Source: Azotimanducus sp965220185 (GTDB lineage Bacteria > Pseudomonadota > Gammaproteobacteria > Pseudomonadales > Azotimanducaceae). From it: DNA of 64,000 nt. This document shows, one piece after another, positions 8,225-15,703 of the stretch. The position numbers and the translations under genes are program-made. Location: contig OZ244807.1 in NCBI GenBank assembly GCA_965220185.1, forward strand, positions 1,240,001 to 1,304,000, read 5' to 3'. Within the stretch, counting starts at the first letter, position 1. Each line of letters begins with the position of its first letter. Below the pieces are notes generated by a model. The model worked only from the letters and a program-made list of their open reading frames with translations, made no database searches and was not told the DNA's origin.

Positions 8225-9724
8225 ATGATATTTATGAAGCCTACACCCGCATCGCCAATTCGTGAAGAAGACATTTTTTCATGGGCGATTGAAACCGATG
8301 TCGCGATTGTCGGATTCGGCGGCGCAGGCGTGTGCGCGGCGATTGAAGCTGCTGATGCCGGGGCGGACGTGCAGGTCTTTGAGCTTGCGAGCGCGGGCGG
8401 CGGTTCGACGGCTCTGTCGAGCGCGGAGATCTACATGGGCGGTAATGGCGGCACGGCGGTGCAGCGTAGCTGTGGCTACAGTGACTCGTCGGAAAACATG
8501 AAGGCGTTCTTGGAGGCTGTCTTCGGAGCGAGCTCGGACCCGGACAAGGTTGACGCCTATGTCGATGGCTGCGCGGAGCACTTCGACTGGCTGGTGCGCA
8601 TGGGCGTGCCGTTCAAGCATTCGGAACTGAAAGAGCGTGCGATTGTGGCATTGACTGACGACTGCCTGCTCTTTACCGGTAGCGAGCGAGCATGGCCGTT
8701 TCATCTGGCCGCTAAGCCAGTGCCGCGTGGTCACAACCTGCAGGTCGAGGGGGACAATGGTGGCCCGCTGCTCATGCGTATCCTGACCGAGCGGGTGAGC
8801 GCGCGCGCGCGCGTCTCGATCCACTATGAGGCGCGTGTGCTGACGCTGGTGGTCAGCGAGGATGGGGCGGTTGTTGGTTTGATTGTTCGCATTGATCAGC
8901 AGGAGCTCGCGGTGAGGGTGCGCGGCGGGGTGGTGCTGTGCGCTGGCGGCTTTTGCATGAACGAGGACATGGTGCGGCGCTTTGCGCCAGCCTACTCTGA
9001 CGGACTGATTCCAATCGGCAATCCAGGCGATACCGGCACTGGCATCCTCATGGGCCTTGGCGTGGGCGCGGCGACAGTTAATATGCACGAATGCTTTGTG
9101 ACGCTGCCATTCTATCCGCCGGCATCCTTGACCTATGGGATCTTCATCAACGACAAGGGGCAGCGCTTTGTCAACGAAGACGCCTATCACGGGCGGGTTG
9201 GCCATGCGGCCCTGCAGCAGCAGCGTTCGCTCTCGAATCGCGTGTATTTGATCGCCGATGTGGAAGCCTACGGCGACTACGAAACGCTGAACTTCTTGCA
9301 GGCGCCTGTTGTCGGAACCGGCGAGACGATGCAAGAGCTTGAAGCCGAAATCGGCCTGCCCGAAGGCACGCTTGTCGAGACCTTGACGCGCTACAACCGG
9401 GATGCCGAAGCGGGCGAAGACAAGCTTTTTCACAAGAGCGCGAACTGGCTGCGGCGATTAGAGCCACCGCTTGTTGCGCTCGATTGCACGATCAAGCGCG
9501 GCGCCTTCTATCCATTCTTCACGCTCGGTGGACTCGACACCTTGCCGACCGGCGAAGTACTGACGCCGGAGCGCAAGCCGATCAACGGACTCTACGCCGC
9601 AGGCCGCACGGCAGCGGGGATTCCGCGCACCGCTGCGGGCTACGCGAGCGGCATGTCGGTCGGGGATGCGACTTTCAGCGGCAGAATGGCAGGACGCAGC
9701 GCAGCGGCTTCAATTCACTATTGA
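8225..9724 (+). CDS. FAD-dependent oxidoreductase (fumarate reductase/KstD-like FAD-binding family)
   Basis: 499 residues of the FAD_binding_2 family. A Rossmann dinucleotide motif VAIVGFGGAGVCAAIEAA lies near residue 27, followed by the acidic strand end VQVFE. A C-terminal FAD-binding segment reads LYAAGRTAAGIPRTAAGYASG. Members include fumarate/urocanate reductases and 3-ketosteroid dehydrogenases. No signal peptide or haem motif is present, so a cytoplasmic dehydrogenase or reductase is likely; the substrate is unknown. There are two possible ATG starts (8225 and 8234) and no strong ribosome-binding site decides between them. The gene ends by overlapping the convergent LLM gene by 7 bp. 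Confidence 0.85.
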   Translation: MIFMKPTPASPIREEDIFSWAIETDVAIVGFGGAGVCAAIEAADAGADVQVFELASAGGGSTALSSAEIYMGGNGGTAVQRSCGYSDSSENMKAFLEAVFGASSDPDKVDAYVDGCAEHFDWLVRMGVPFKHSELKERAIVALTDDCLLFTGSERAWPFHLAAKPVPRGHNLQVEGDNGGPLLMRILTERVSARARVSIHYEARVLTLVVSEDGAVVGLIVRIDQQELAVRVRGGVVLCAGGFCMNEDMVRRFAPAYSDGLIPIGNPGDTGTGILMGLGVGAATVNMHECFVTLPFYPPASLTYGIFINDKGQRFVNEDAYHGRVGHAALQQQRSLSNRVYLIADVEAYGDYETLNFLQAPVVGTGETMQELEAEIGLPEGTLVETLTRYNRDAEAGEDKLFHKSANWLRRLEPPLVALDCTIKRGAFYPFFTLGGLDTLPTGEVLTPERKPINGLYAAGRTAAGIPRTAAGYASGMSVGDATFSGRMAGRSAAASIHY

Positions 9725-10584
9725 ATCATCGCCGCCGCATAGCCGCTGAGCGCATCGATCTTTTCCTGCACGCCCATGCTTTGGGTACTCGGGTCGTAGG
9801 CATTGCGGAAACCGACAATCACATCAGTCACGCCAGCAGCTTCGAGCTGCTCGATGCCGTCGGCTGAGAAGGCACCTATTGAAATCACATAGATGCGGAA
9901 GGGACGATCAGCTGTGCCGTGTTCTTCTCGCAGCTGCTTGAGCCGCTCAAGGAGCGGGGCGAGGTCGTCCTTGTCGCCGCCCGCGTGCATCCAGCCATCG
10001 CCGAGAATAGCGGCGCGGCGAAGAGCCGCTTCGCTGTGACCGCCTATGTAAATAGGCACGGGCGCGCTCGGCGCCGGATTGATCTTGATTGCAGGGAGGT
10101 CGTAGTGTGCGCCCTTGAACTCGAAGAAATCCCCAGAAAACAGCCCGCGCAAAATCTCGATCTGCTCGTCCATGCGCTTGCCTCGGTTGCGCCATTCAGC
10201 GCCGCACACCAAGAAGTCTTCCGGCCAAGGGCTTAAACCCACACCGAAATGAAAGCGATTGTCCGACATGACCGCCAGCGAGGATGCGGTCTTTGCGGTC
10301 AGCACCGGGTTGCGCACGGCCAGCTTGACGACGAAGGTGGCCAATTCGATGCGAGAGGTCACACTCGCGAGGCTCGAGGCAAGCACAAATGGATCGATCA
10401 TCGGGCTTGCGCCGATGAATTCGCGCTCGCCGCTTGCAAGATACGGATACTTGGCGACTGAATCTCGCGGATACATGATGCTGTCGGCGAAGCCGAAGCC
10501 GTGATAGCCAGCTTCTTCGGCGGCGATCGCCAAAGGCCGGTAATGGGATGGATCGCACATGCTTTCCATGAAGGTAAATCGCAT
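9718..10584 (-). CDS. LLM-class (luciferase-like) flavin-dependent oxidoreductase
   Basis: 288 residues with the bacterial luciferase-like TIM-barrel pattern: N-terminal EEAGYHGFGFADS, LATFVVKLAVRNPVLTAK, GVGLSPWPEDF, a nucleotide-proximal IYIGGHSEAALRRAA and GDGWMHAGG. It resembles F420- or FMN-dependent LLM enzymes; the cofactor cannot be decided from sequence alone. It is transcribed towards the FAD oxidoreductase and away from murQ. The substrate is unknown. Confidence 0.85.
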   Translation of the reverse strand: MRFTFMESMCDPSHYRPLAIAAEEAGYHGFGFADSIMYPRDSVAKYPYLASGEREFIGASPMIDPFVLASSLASVTSRIELATFVVKLAVRNPVLTAKTASSLAVMSDNRFHFGVGLSPWPEDFLVCGAEWRNRGKRMDEQIEILRGLFSGDFFEFKGAHYDLPAIKINPAPSAPVPIYIGGHSEAALRRAAILGDGWMHAGGDKDDLAPLLERLKQLREEHGTADRPFRIYVISIGAFSADGIEQLEAAGVTDVIVGFRNAYDPSTQSMGVQEKIDALSGYAAAMIQ

Positions 10585-10663
10585 TTTCGAGAGCCTGTTA
10601 GTGAACAGCGCACAGGATACGACAGTAGAGTCTCTCTGTGACGCTTGATCGTAGTTGGATTAT

Positions 10664-10676
10664 TGGTCTAATACCA
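10664..10676 (+). promoter_or_regulatory. Candidate GntR-type operator upstream of murQ
   Basis: TGGTCTAATACCA is an imperfect inverted repeat (TGGT...ACCA) about 105 bp before the murQ start. It closely resembles the DasR-type amino-sugar operator (ACTGGTCTAGACCACT). A GntR/UTRA regulator is encoded in the same operon, and related half-sites occur at 15589-15643. Confidence 0.5.
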
Positions 10677-10781
10677 CTACAATACCGGCGATCTCCTTTG
10701 ATAAGGCAGGCCCGTGCGTAAGTGCTGGCGCGGCCTTTAGTTAGGAAGACTATTCATGAAAATCAGGTGCTTAAGCAAGCA

Positions 10782-11693
10782 ATGATCACGGAAAGCGCGA
10801 GCGAAAGATTTGCCGATATCGACCTCTGGTCTACTGCGAGCGCTGTGAGCGCCATGTTCGAGTCGCAGCTGTCGGCGGTCGCCGCGGTCGCTTCACAATT
10901 GACGAACATCGAGCGCGCGGCGGACGAGGCATCCCGACGCTTGCTCGAAGGCGGACGCCTTGTCTATGTGGGTGCCGGCACGTCTGGAAGAATCGCTGTG
11001 CAGGACGGCGTCGAGTTGGCTCCGACCTTTGGCTGGCCGCAGGCGCGTGTCGCTTACGCGCTCGCCGGGGGTCGCGATGCGCTGATGGAAAGCGTTGAAC
11101 TTGCCGAGGACGACCGACAGGCGGCCATGCGTGATTTGGATGAGATCGCGATGACCGCAAGCGATGTGCTCGTCGGCGTTGCGGCAAGCGGACGCACCCC
11201 CTACACCTTGGCCGCGATTGCAAAAGGCAATAGCGCCGGGGCGCTGACAATTGGCATCGCCAATAATCGTCCGTCGCCGCTTCTTGATGCGGTCGAGATT
11301 GGCATTTGCGCCGAGACTGGTAGCGAAGTCATAGCTGGCTCCACGCGCATGAAGGCTGGCACTGCGCAAAAGGTTATCCTGAACCTGTTCTCGACCGCCG
11401 CGATGATTCGCTGTGGGCGCGTCTGCCAAGGGCTGATGGTGGACATGGTCGTTTCCAATCAGAAGTTGAAAGCGCGCGCGGTGGAGATCATCGAGCAGCT
11501 GAGTGGGGTGAACAAGATGGTGGCAGAAGCCTCGCTTGAGGCTGCGCACGATAATATCAAGCTCGGTGCGCTGCACGCGCGCGGCATGGCCCTCGACGAA
11601 GCGATCAGCCTGCTCGGCCGCTGTGACGGCAATCTGCGTGACGCGATGGATGAATTGAACGCGCCTTGTTCAGCCGAGGGAGCGAGGAGATGA
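10782..11693 (+). CDS. murQ: N-acetylmuramic acid 6-phosphate etherase
   Basis: 303 residues from the ATG at 10782 (MITESAS); a longer frame to 10722 lacks family character. The SIS domain shows GGRLVYVGAGTSGRIAVQDG, the SGRTPYTLAAI loop and the MurQ signature ETGSEVIAGSTRMKAGTAQK. The enzyme cleaves the lactyl ether of MurNAc-6-phosphate to GlcNAc-6-phosphate and D-lactate, in the cytoplasm. It is the first gene of an operon murQ-nagR-nagB-nagA, with stop and next start overlapping as ATGA. A GntR-type operator-like palindrome lies upstream. Confidence 0.95.
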   Translation: MITESASERFADIDLWSTASAVSAMFESQLSAVAAVASQLTNIERAADEASRRLLEGGRLVYVGAGTSGRIAVQDGVELAPTFGWPQARVAYALAGGRDALMESVELAEDDRQAAMRDLDEIAMTASDVLVGVAASGRTPYTLAAIAKGNSAGALTIGIANNRPSPLLDAVEIGICAETGSEVIAGSTRMKAGTAQKVILNLFSTAAMIRCGRVCQGLMVDMVVSNQKLKARAVEIIEQLSGVNKMVAEASLEAAHDNIKLGALHARGMALDEAISLLGRCDGNLRDAMDELNAPCSAEGARR

Positions 11694-12409
11694 TTGATCT
11701 CTCTAGTGTCGAGAACAGCAGCACGCCGAAATATATTCAGATCGCCAAGACGATTCGTGCACAGATTCGTGATGGTGAAATCGCGACCGGAGATGCGCTC
11801 CCTTCCGAGCGGGATCTCTGCGATCTCACCGGTGCTTCGCGCGTTACCATCCGCAAAGCCGTCGATCAACTCATTGAAGAGGGATTGCTATTGCGCAAGC
11901 AGGGGTCAGGCACGTTCGTTGCCGAGCGCATTGAAATGCCAGCCACGTATCTTGGCGGCTTCACAGAAGATACCAAGGCGCGTGGTGAAGCACCCGGCTC
12001 GATCTGGCTGGTCAAGAACTACGCCAATCCAACTCGGGAAGAGGCAGCAAAACTCAATGTGCCCGCCTCGTCGATGGTTGCGCGACTTGGCCGTGTGCGA
12101 CTGTCAGGCGGCGATCCGCTGGCAATCGAGCATGCTGTTGTTGCCAAGGCGCACTTGCCGCCCATCGAAGAGATCGGAGATTCCCTCTATGCGGCGCTCG
12201 AGACCAGAGGAAACCGGCCGCAACAAGGTCGCCAGACAGTGCGCGCGTCTCTCGCATCTCCGACCGAAGCAGGACTGCTATCGATTCAAGAAAACAGCGA
12301 GGTGTTGCGTATCGAGCGGTTGACTTGGCTCGACGACGGCACCCGGATTGAGTTCACGCGCTCGGCGTATCGCGGTGATCGGTATGAATTTGTCACGGAC
12401 ATACGATGA
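11690..12409 (+). CDS. nagR: GntR/HutC-family amino-sugar regulator (NagR/DasR-like)
   Basis: 239 residues from ATG 11690, preceded by GAGCGAGGAG; the ATG overlaps the murQ stop. Residues 14-75 are a winged helix (YIQIAKTIRAQI, ALPSERDLCDLTGASRVTIR, RKQGSGTFVA). Residues 100-235 are a UTRA effector domain ending FTRSAYRGDRYEFV. HutC-type regulators with UTRA domains often bind amino-sugar phosphates. Lying inside the murQ-nag operon, it probably represses the operon and the nearby kinase/TonB receptor promoter until GlcNAc-6-phosphate or a related compound accumulates. The effector is an inference. Confidence 0.85.
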   Translation: MIDLSSVENSSTPKYIQIAKTIRAQIRDGEIATGDALPSERDLCDLTGASRVTIRKAVDQLIEEGLLLRKQGSGTFVAERIEMPATYLGGFTEDTKARGEAPGSIWLVKNYANPTREEAAKLNVPASSMVARLGRVRLSGGDPLAIEHAVVAKAHLPPIEEIGDSLYAALETRGNRPQQGRQTVRASLASPTEAGLLSIQENSEVLRIERLTWLDDGTRIEFTRSAYRGDRYEFVTDIR

Positions 12410-13479
12410 ATACGAGTCTCGCATCCAACAGCCTTGCCTCTGCGAGCATTGGCACCTCGGTCACCAAGATGTATCAGGAGACCGCCGAGATTCCTGAGCG
12501 AATCGGGCAGCAGCAAGAGCGCAATGTCACATGTCTCGCACGTATCGCTGAGCGGCTGAAGCGTATTTCCCCCAAGTTGATCGTCACCTGCGCACGCGGC
12601 AGTTCTGACCATGCGGCGACCTATGCAAAATATCTTTTTGAAACCAGGATGGGGCTGCCTTGCTGCTCATTCGCACCTTCAGTGGCATCGGTGTACGCCG
12701 CCAAGCCTCATCTTCAAGATGCCGCGTTCATCGCCATTTCCCAATCTGGAAGAAGCCCGGATATCCTCCGCGCGTGCGAGGCGGCGAAAGCGGGTGGCGC
12801 CTACCTGCTCGCCATTGTCAACGATGACGCGAGCCCGCTCGCTGGTCTCGCAGACGATGTGCTGCCGATCAACGTCGGCCCGGAAGTCAGCGTTCCCGCC
12901 ACCAAATCCTGCATTGGCGCCATGTCCGCAATTCATCATCTCTGCGCTGAGTGGCGATCTGATGCGGGCGCGCAAGAAGCGCTTGCGCGCCTGCCTTCAA
13001 CGCTCGCCGAGGCATGGTCGCGCGACTGGTCGCATGCCTGTTCGCCGATGCGTCAAGCTCGGCAGGCGGTGGTCCTGAGCCGAGGCATCGGTCTTGCGAG
13101 TGCGCAGGAAGCCGCGTTGAAACTCAAGGAAACCAGTAGCATTCACGCCGAGGGCTTCAGTGCCGCAGAAGTTCGCCATGGTCCCTTGTCGATGATTGAC
13201 GAGGGGTTTCCGGTCCTTGTGATCTCTACCTTTGATGCGTCTCAGCAAAGTATTGACCAGGTTTCCAAGGCGCTTCTCGAATGTGGCGCCAGCGTGCTGC
13301 TAGCGGGCGTTGCGATGAAAGATGCCATCTGCCTGCCAATGCCACGCTCGACTTGCACCGACTTGCAGCCGCTGGTCTTCTTGCAGGCCTTCTATAAGTT
13401 CGCGAATGCGCTCGCGCTCGAACGAGGTCTCGACCCAGATCGCCCGAGAAACCTCAGTAAAGTGACGCGGACCCTGTAA
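12406..13479 (+). CDS. nagB-II: SIS-domain glucosamine-6-phosphate deaminase (NagB-II type)
   Basis: 357 residues with two SIS domains, like the isomerase half of GlmS but without the glutaminase half. Visible segments are TCARGSSDHAATYAKYL, AISQSGRSPDIL, VSVPATKSCIGAM, LSRGIGLASAQEAALKLKE and HAEGFSAAEVRHGPLSM. Such proteins replace classical NagB in many proteobacteria, converting GlcN-6-phosphate to fructose-6-phosphate and ammonia. The ATGA overlap with nagR and the position before nagA support this role. An AgaS-like function is the main alternative. Confidence 0.85.
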   Translation: MNTSLASNSLASASIGTSVTKMYQETAEIPERIGQQQERNVTCLARIAERLKRISPKLIVTCARGSSDHAATYAKYLFETRMGLPCCSFAPSVASVYAAKPHLQDAAFIAISQSGRSPDILRACEAAKAGGAYLLAIVNDDASPLAGLADDVLPINVGPEVSVPATKSCIGAMSAIHHLCAEWRSDAGAQEALARLPSTLAEAWSRDWSHACSPMRQARQAVVLSRGIGLASAQEAALKLKETSSIHAEGFSAAEVRHGPLSMIDEGFPVLVISTFDASQQSIDQVSKALLECGASVLLAGVAMKDAICLPMPRSTCTDLQPLVFLQAFYKFANALALERGLDPDRPRNLSKVTRTL

Positions 13480-13488
13480 AGGAGACGC

Positions 13489-14628
13489 ATGGGCGGTATG
13501 GTTTTCGGTAATGGACGCATCGTCACGCCAGACGGGGTTCTTGAGCATGGCGCGGTGGAAGTGTGCGACGGTCGTATCGTCAGCGTAGAGTGCTCAGGAG
13601 CTCCTGAGCGCTGTCGCAGCGAAGTCATCGACCTTGAAGGCGACTATCTCTTGCCCGGCTTTGTGGACGTGCAGGTCAATGGCGGCGGCGGCGTGCTCTT
13701 CAATGACGAACCGAGCGAGGCGACGGCGATCAAGATTGCGAAGGCGCATCGTGCGTTTGGCACGACTCGTTTGCTGCCGACCCTGATCAGCGACGACATT
13801 GATAAGGTCGAGCAGGCTATTCAGGCCATCGACGCGGCGGTCGAGCAAGGCACGCCGGGTATTGCCGGGGTACACATTGAAGGCCCGTTCCTGAATGTCG
13901 AAAAGAGAGGCATTCACGATGCGCGCAAATTGCGCCGGCTCTCGGACGAGGCGGTTGATATCCTGACCTCAGCCAAACACGCGCAAGTCGTGGTGACGCT
14001 CGCGCCGGAGCGCGCCTATCTCGATCAGATCTCGCAGCTTGTGGACGGCGGCGTCAAGGTCTGCATTGGTCATACCAAGGCGAGCTATGACGAGACCTTG
14101 GATGCCCTTGACTCTGGTGCGTCAGGGTTCACACATCTCTTCAACGCCATGCCCTCCATGTTGTCGCGCAGTCCTGGTGTTGTCGCCGCCGCGCTCGAAT
14201 CAGGCGCATGGTGCGGTGTCATTATGGACGGTGAGCATGTGCATCCGGCCATGCTGCGCCTCGCGCTTCGCGCAAAGGCTGACCGCAAGCTGATGCTGGT
14301 GACGGATGCCATGCCGATTGTTGGCGCGGATGCGGACCACTTTTTCCTCGGTGATCAGCGAATCCACTTCGTTGACGGCGTATGCCTCTCTGACGATGGC
14401 ACGCTTGCAGGCGCTGCCTTATCTATGATCCAAGCGCTGCGCAATGCCATGACGATGCTTGATCTCGGCATTGAAGAGGCATCGAGCATGGCAAGCCACA
14501 TGCCGTGCTCGTTTCTTGGCATTGACTCCGAAGTGGGTGCCATCGCGCCGGGCTGCGCGGCTGATTTGTTGCGAATCTCAAGTGGGTTCGAAGTTCGCCA
14601 AGTCTGGATGGGCGGGATCGAGGCTTAG
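13489..14628 (+). CDS. nagA: N-acetylglucosamine-6-phosphate deacetylase
   Basis: 379 residues with a perfect-looking ribosome-binding site (AAAGGAG) before ATG 13489. The amidohydrolase fold shows LPGFVDVQVNGGGGVLFND, HIEGPFLN (metal Glu), CIGHTKASYDETLDAL, THLFNAM and the catalytic Asp in LVTDAMPIVG. It makes GlcN-6-phosphate for NagB-II. It is the last gene of the murQ operon and ends 16 bp from the convergent kinase gene. Confidence 0.95.
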   Translation: MGGMVFGNGRIVTPDGVLEHGAVEVCDGRIVSVECSGAPERCRSEVIDLEGDYLLPGFVDVQVNGGGGVLFNDEPSEATAIKIAKAHRAFGTTRLLPTLISDDIDKVEQAIQAIDAAVEQGTPGIAGVHIEGPFLNVEKRGIHDARKLRRLSDEAVDILTSAKHAQVVVTLAPERAYLDQISQLVDGGVKVCIGHTKASYDETLDALDSGASGFTHLFNAMPSMLSRSPGVVAAALESGAWCGVIMDGEHVHPAMLRLALRAKADRKLMLVTDAMPIVGADADHFFLGDQRIHFVDGVCLSDDGTLAGAALSMIQALRNAMTMLDLGIEEASSMASHMPCSFLGIDSEVGAIAPGCAADLLRISSGFEVRQVWMGGIEA

Positions 14629-14644
14629 CAAAAGTCTTGTCGCG

Positions 14645-15502
14645 TTATTCGCCGCGCGCCAAGATCAGTGCGCCGTCGCGCGAGTCGCCTTTGGCGTCGG
14701 TCAGCCTCGCTGCTGTGCGCGCTCGAAGCCATGGCCGCAATCGCTGCGACAATCCGCCGGCCAAGGCGCATCTCGGTGCCCCTTTCTCGAAAATCGTTTC
14801 AATGAACTGCTCGACATGCTTGACGGCATCCTCGACGATCGAACAGGCAATCTCGTCGTTTTTCTCGGCGTAGTCCATGATCATAGGCGCAAAGGCTGCG
14901 TAGTCGCGAGGCGTCGCTTCGTCCATCCATGCGATCGCGCGCCCTGTGTCGTGATTGAAGCGCTCCGTCACCGCGGTGCTCAAGGGTGTGGGTTTCGTTC
15001 GGCCATCAAGGGCGCGCAGGGCGTGCCGCATGGCACTCAGGCCGAGCGCTGCGCCGCTGCCTTCGTCGGAAATCGGAAAGCCGTAGCCGCCGATGGTGAT
15101 TGCGCTGTCACCCACCTTGATGTAGCCGACGCTGCCAGTGCCGAGCACGAGCGTTGCACCGTCTTCGCCGAGGTGGGCGCCTAAGTTGGCGATGGCCGCG
15201 TCGGATTCGAGATGCACAGCATGAAAGGGGAATTCAAGTTCGGCGACCGCTTCGGGCATGCCCGGCCGAGAAATGCCTGCGATGCCCATGCCAGCGGTAA
15301 TCAGCGGCAGATGGCGTTTCTCAAGTCCAGCCACGGCCATCGCTTCGCAGGTGACGGACATCAGCACCGCGCGAAGACTCTCAAGTCCAATGCGTGCATT
15401 CGCCGGCCCGGATGTGCCCTCGCCAAGCACCTTGCCGTTTCGGCTAGTGAGCCGTGCCCGTGAATAGCTGCCGCCAGCGTCAATACCGAGAAAATACTGC
15501 AT
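14645..15502 (-). CDS. BadF/BadG-family sugar kinase (GlcNAc and possibly MurNAc kinase)
   Basis: 285 residues of the BcrAD_BadFG/actin-like ATPase family. Phosphate-1 motif GIDAGGSYSRARL is at the N-terminus; LVLGTGSVGY and GGYGFPISDEGSGAALG follow. Family members in amino-sugar loci phosphorylate GlcNAc; the clostridial MurK of this family also phosphorylates MurNAc. No AnmK or MurNAc phosphotransferase system is seen here and murQ needs MurNAc-6-phosphate, so dual GlcNAc/MurNAc activity is an attractive inference. It is divergent from the TonB receptor, and the shared 200-bp spacer carries two operator-like sites. Confidence 0.85.
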   Translation of the reverse strand: MQYFLGIDAGGSYSRARLTSRNGKVLGEGTSGPANARIGLESLRAVLMSVTCEAMAVAGLEKRHLPLITAGMGIAGISRPGMPEAVAELEFPFHAVHLESDAAIANLGAHLGEDGATLVLGTGSVGYIKVGDSAITIGGYGFPISDEGSGAALGLSAMRHALRALDGRTKPTPLSTAVTERFNHDTGRAIAWMDEATPRDYAAFAPMIMDYAEKNDEIACSIVEDAVKHVEQFIETIFEKGAPRCALAGGLSQRLRPWLRARTAARLTDAKGDSRDGALILARGE

Positions 15503-15588
15503 GAGTGGATGTTCGTTTGTTCCCGCGTCGCTCTCTATGAAGGTGTCCTGAGCGTGTCTTTTGCCGCCTAGCGACGCGCACTGATGCT

Positions 15589-15643
15589 ATATTGGTCATA
15601 TCGTTTTGTCAAACCAAAGTAAAACGTGTATAAAGACCAATAC
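15589..15643 (+). promoter_or_regulatory. Pair of operator-like sites between kinase and TonB receptor genes
   Basis: ATATTGGTCATAT (15589-15601) and GTATAAAGACCAATAC (15628-15643, opposite orientation) share the core TATTGGTC with the site before murQ (10661-10668, TATTGGTC). They lie about 39 bp apart, between the divergent kinase and TonB-receptor genes, and probably bind the operon's GntR regulator. Confidence 0.45.
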
Positions 15644-15703
15644 AACGGAGCGCATCCTATTTCTGCGCGACAGTTCACATCATAGTCAAATGAGAGGAGA
15701 GGA

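Noticed and set aside
8279..9433. Minus-strand frame of 384 codons
   Set aside because: Antisense shadow of the FAD oxidoreductase gene, rich in His/Arg/Gln as shadow frames are.
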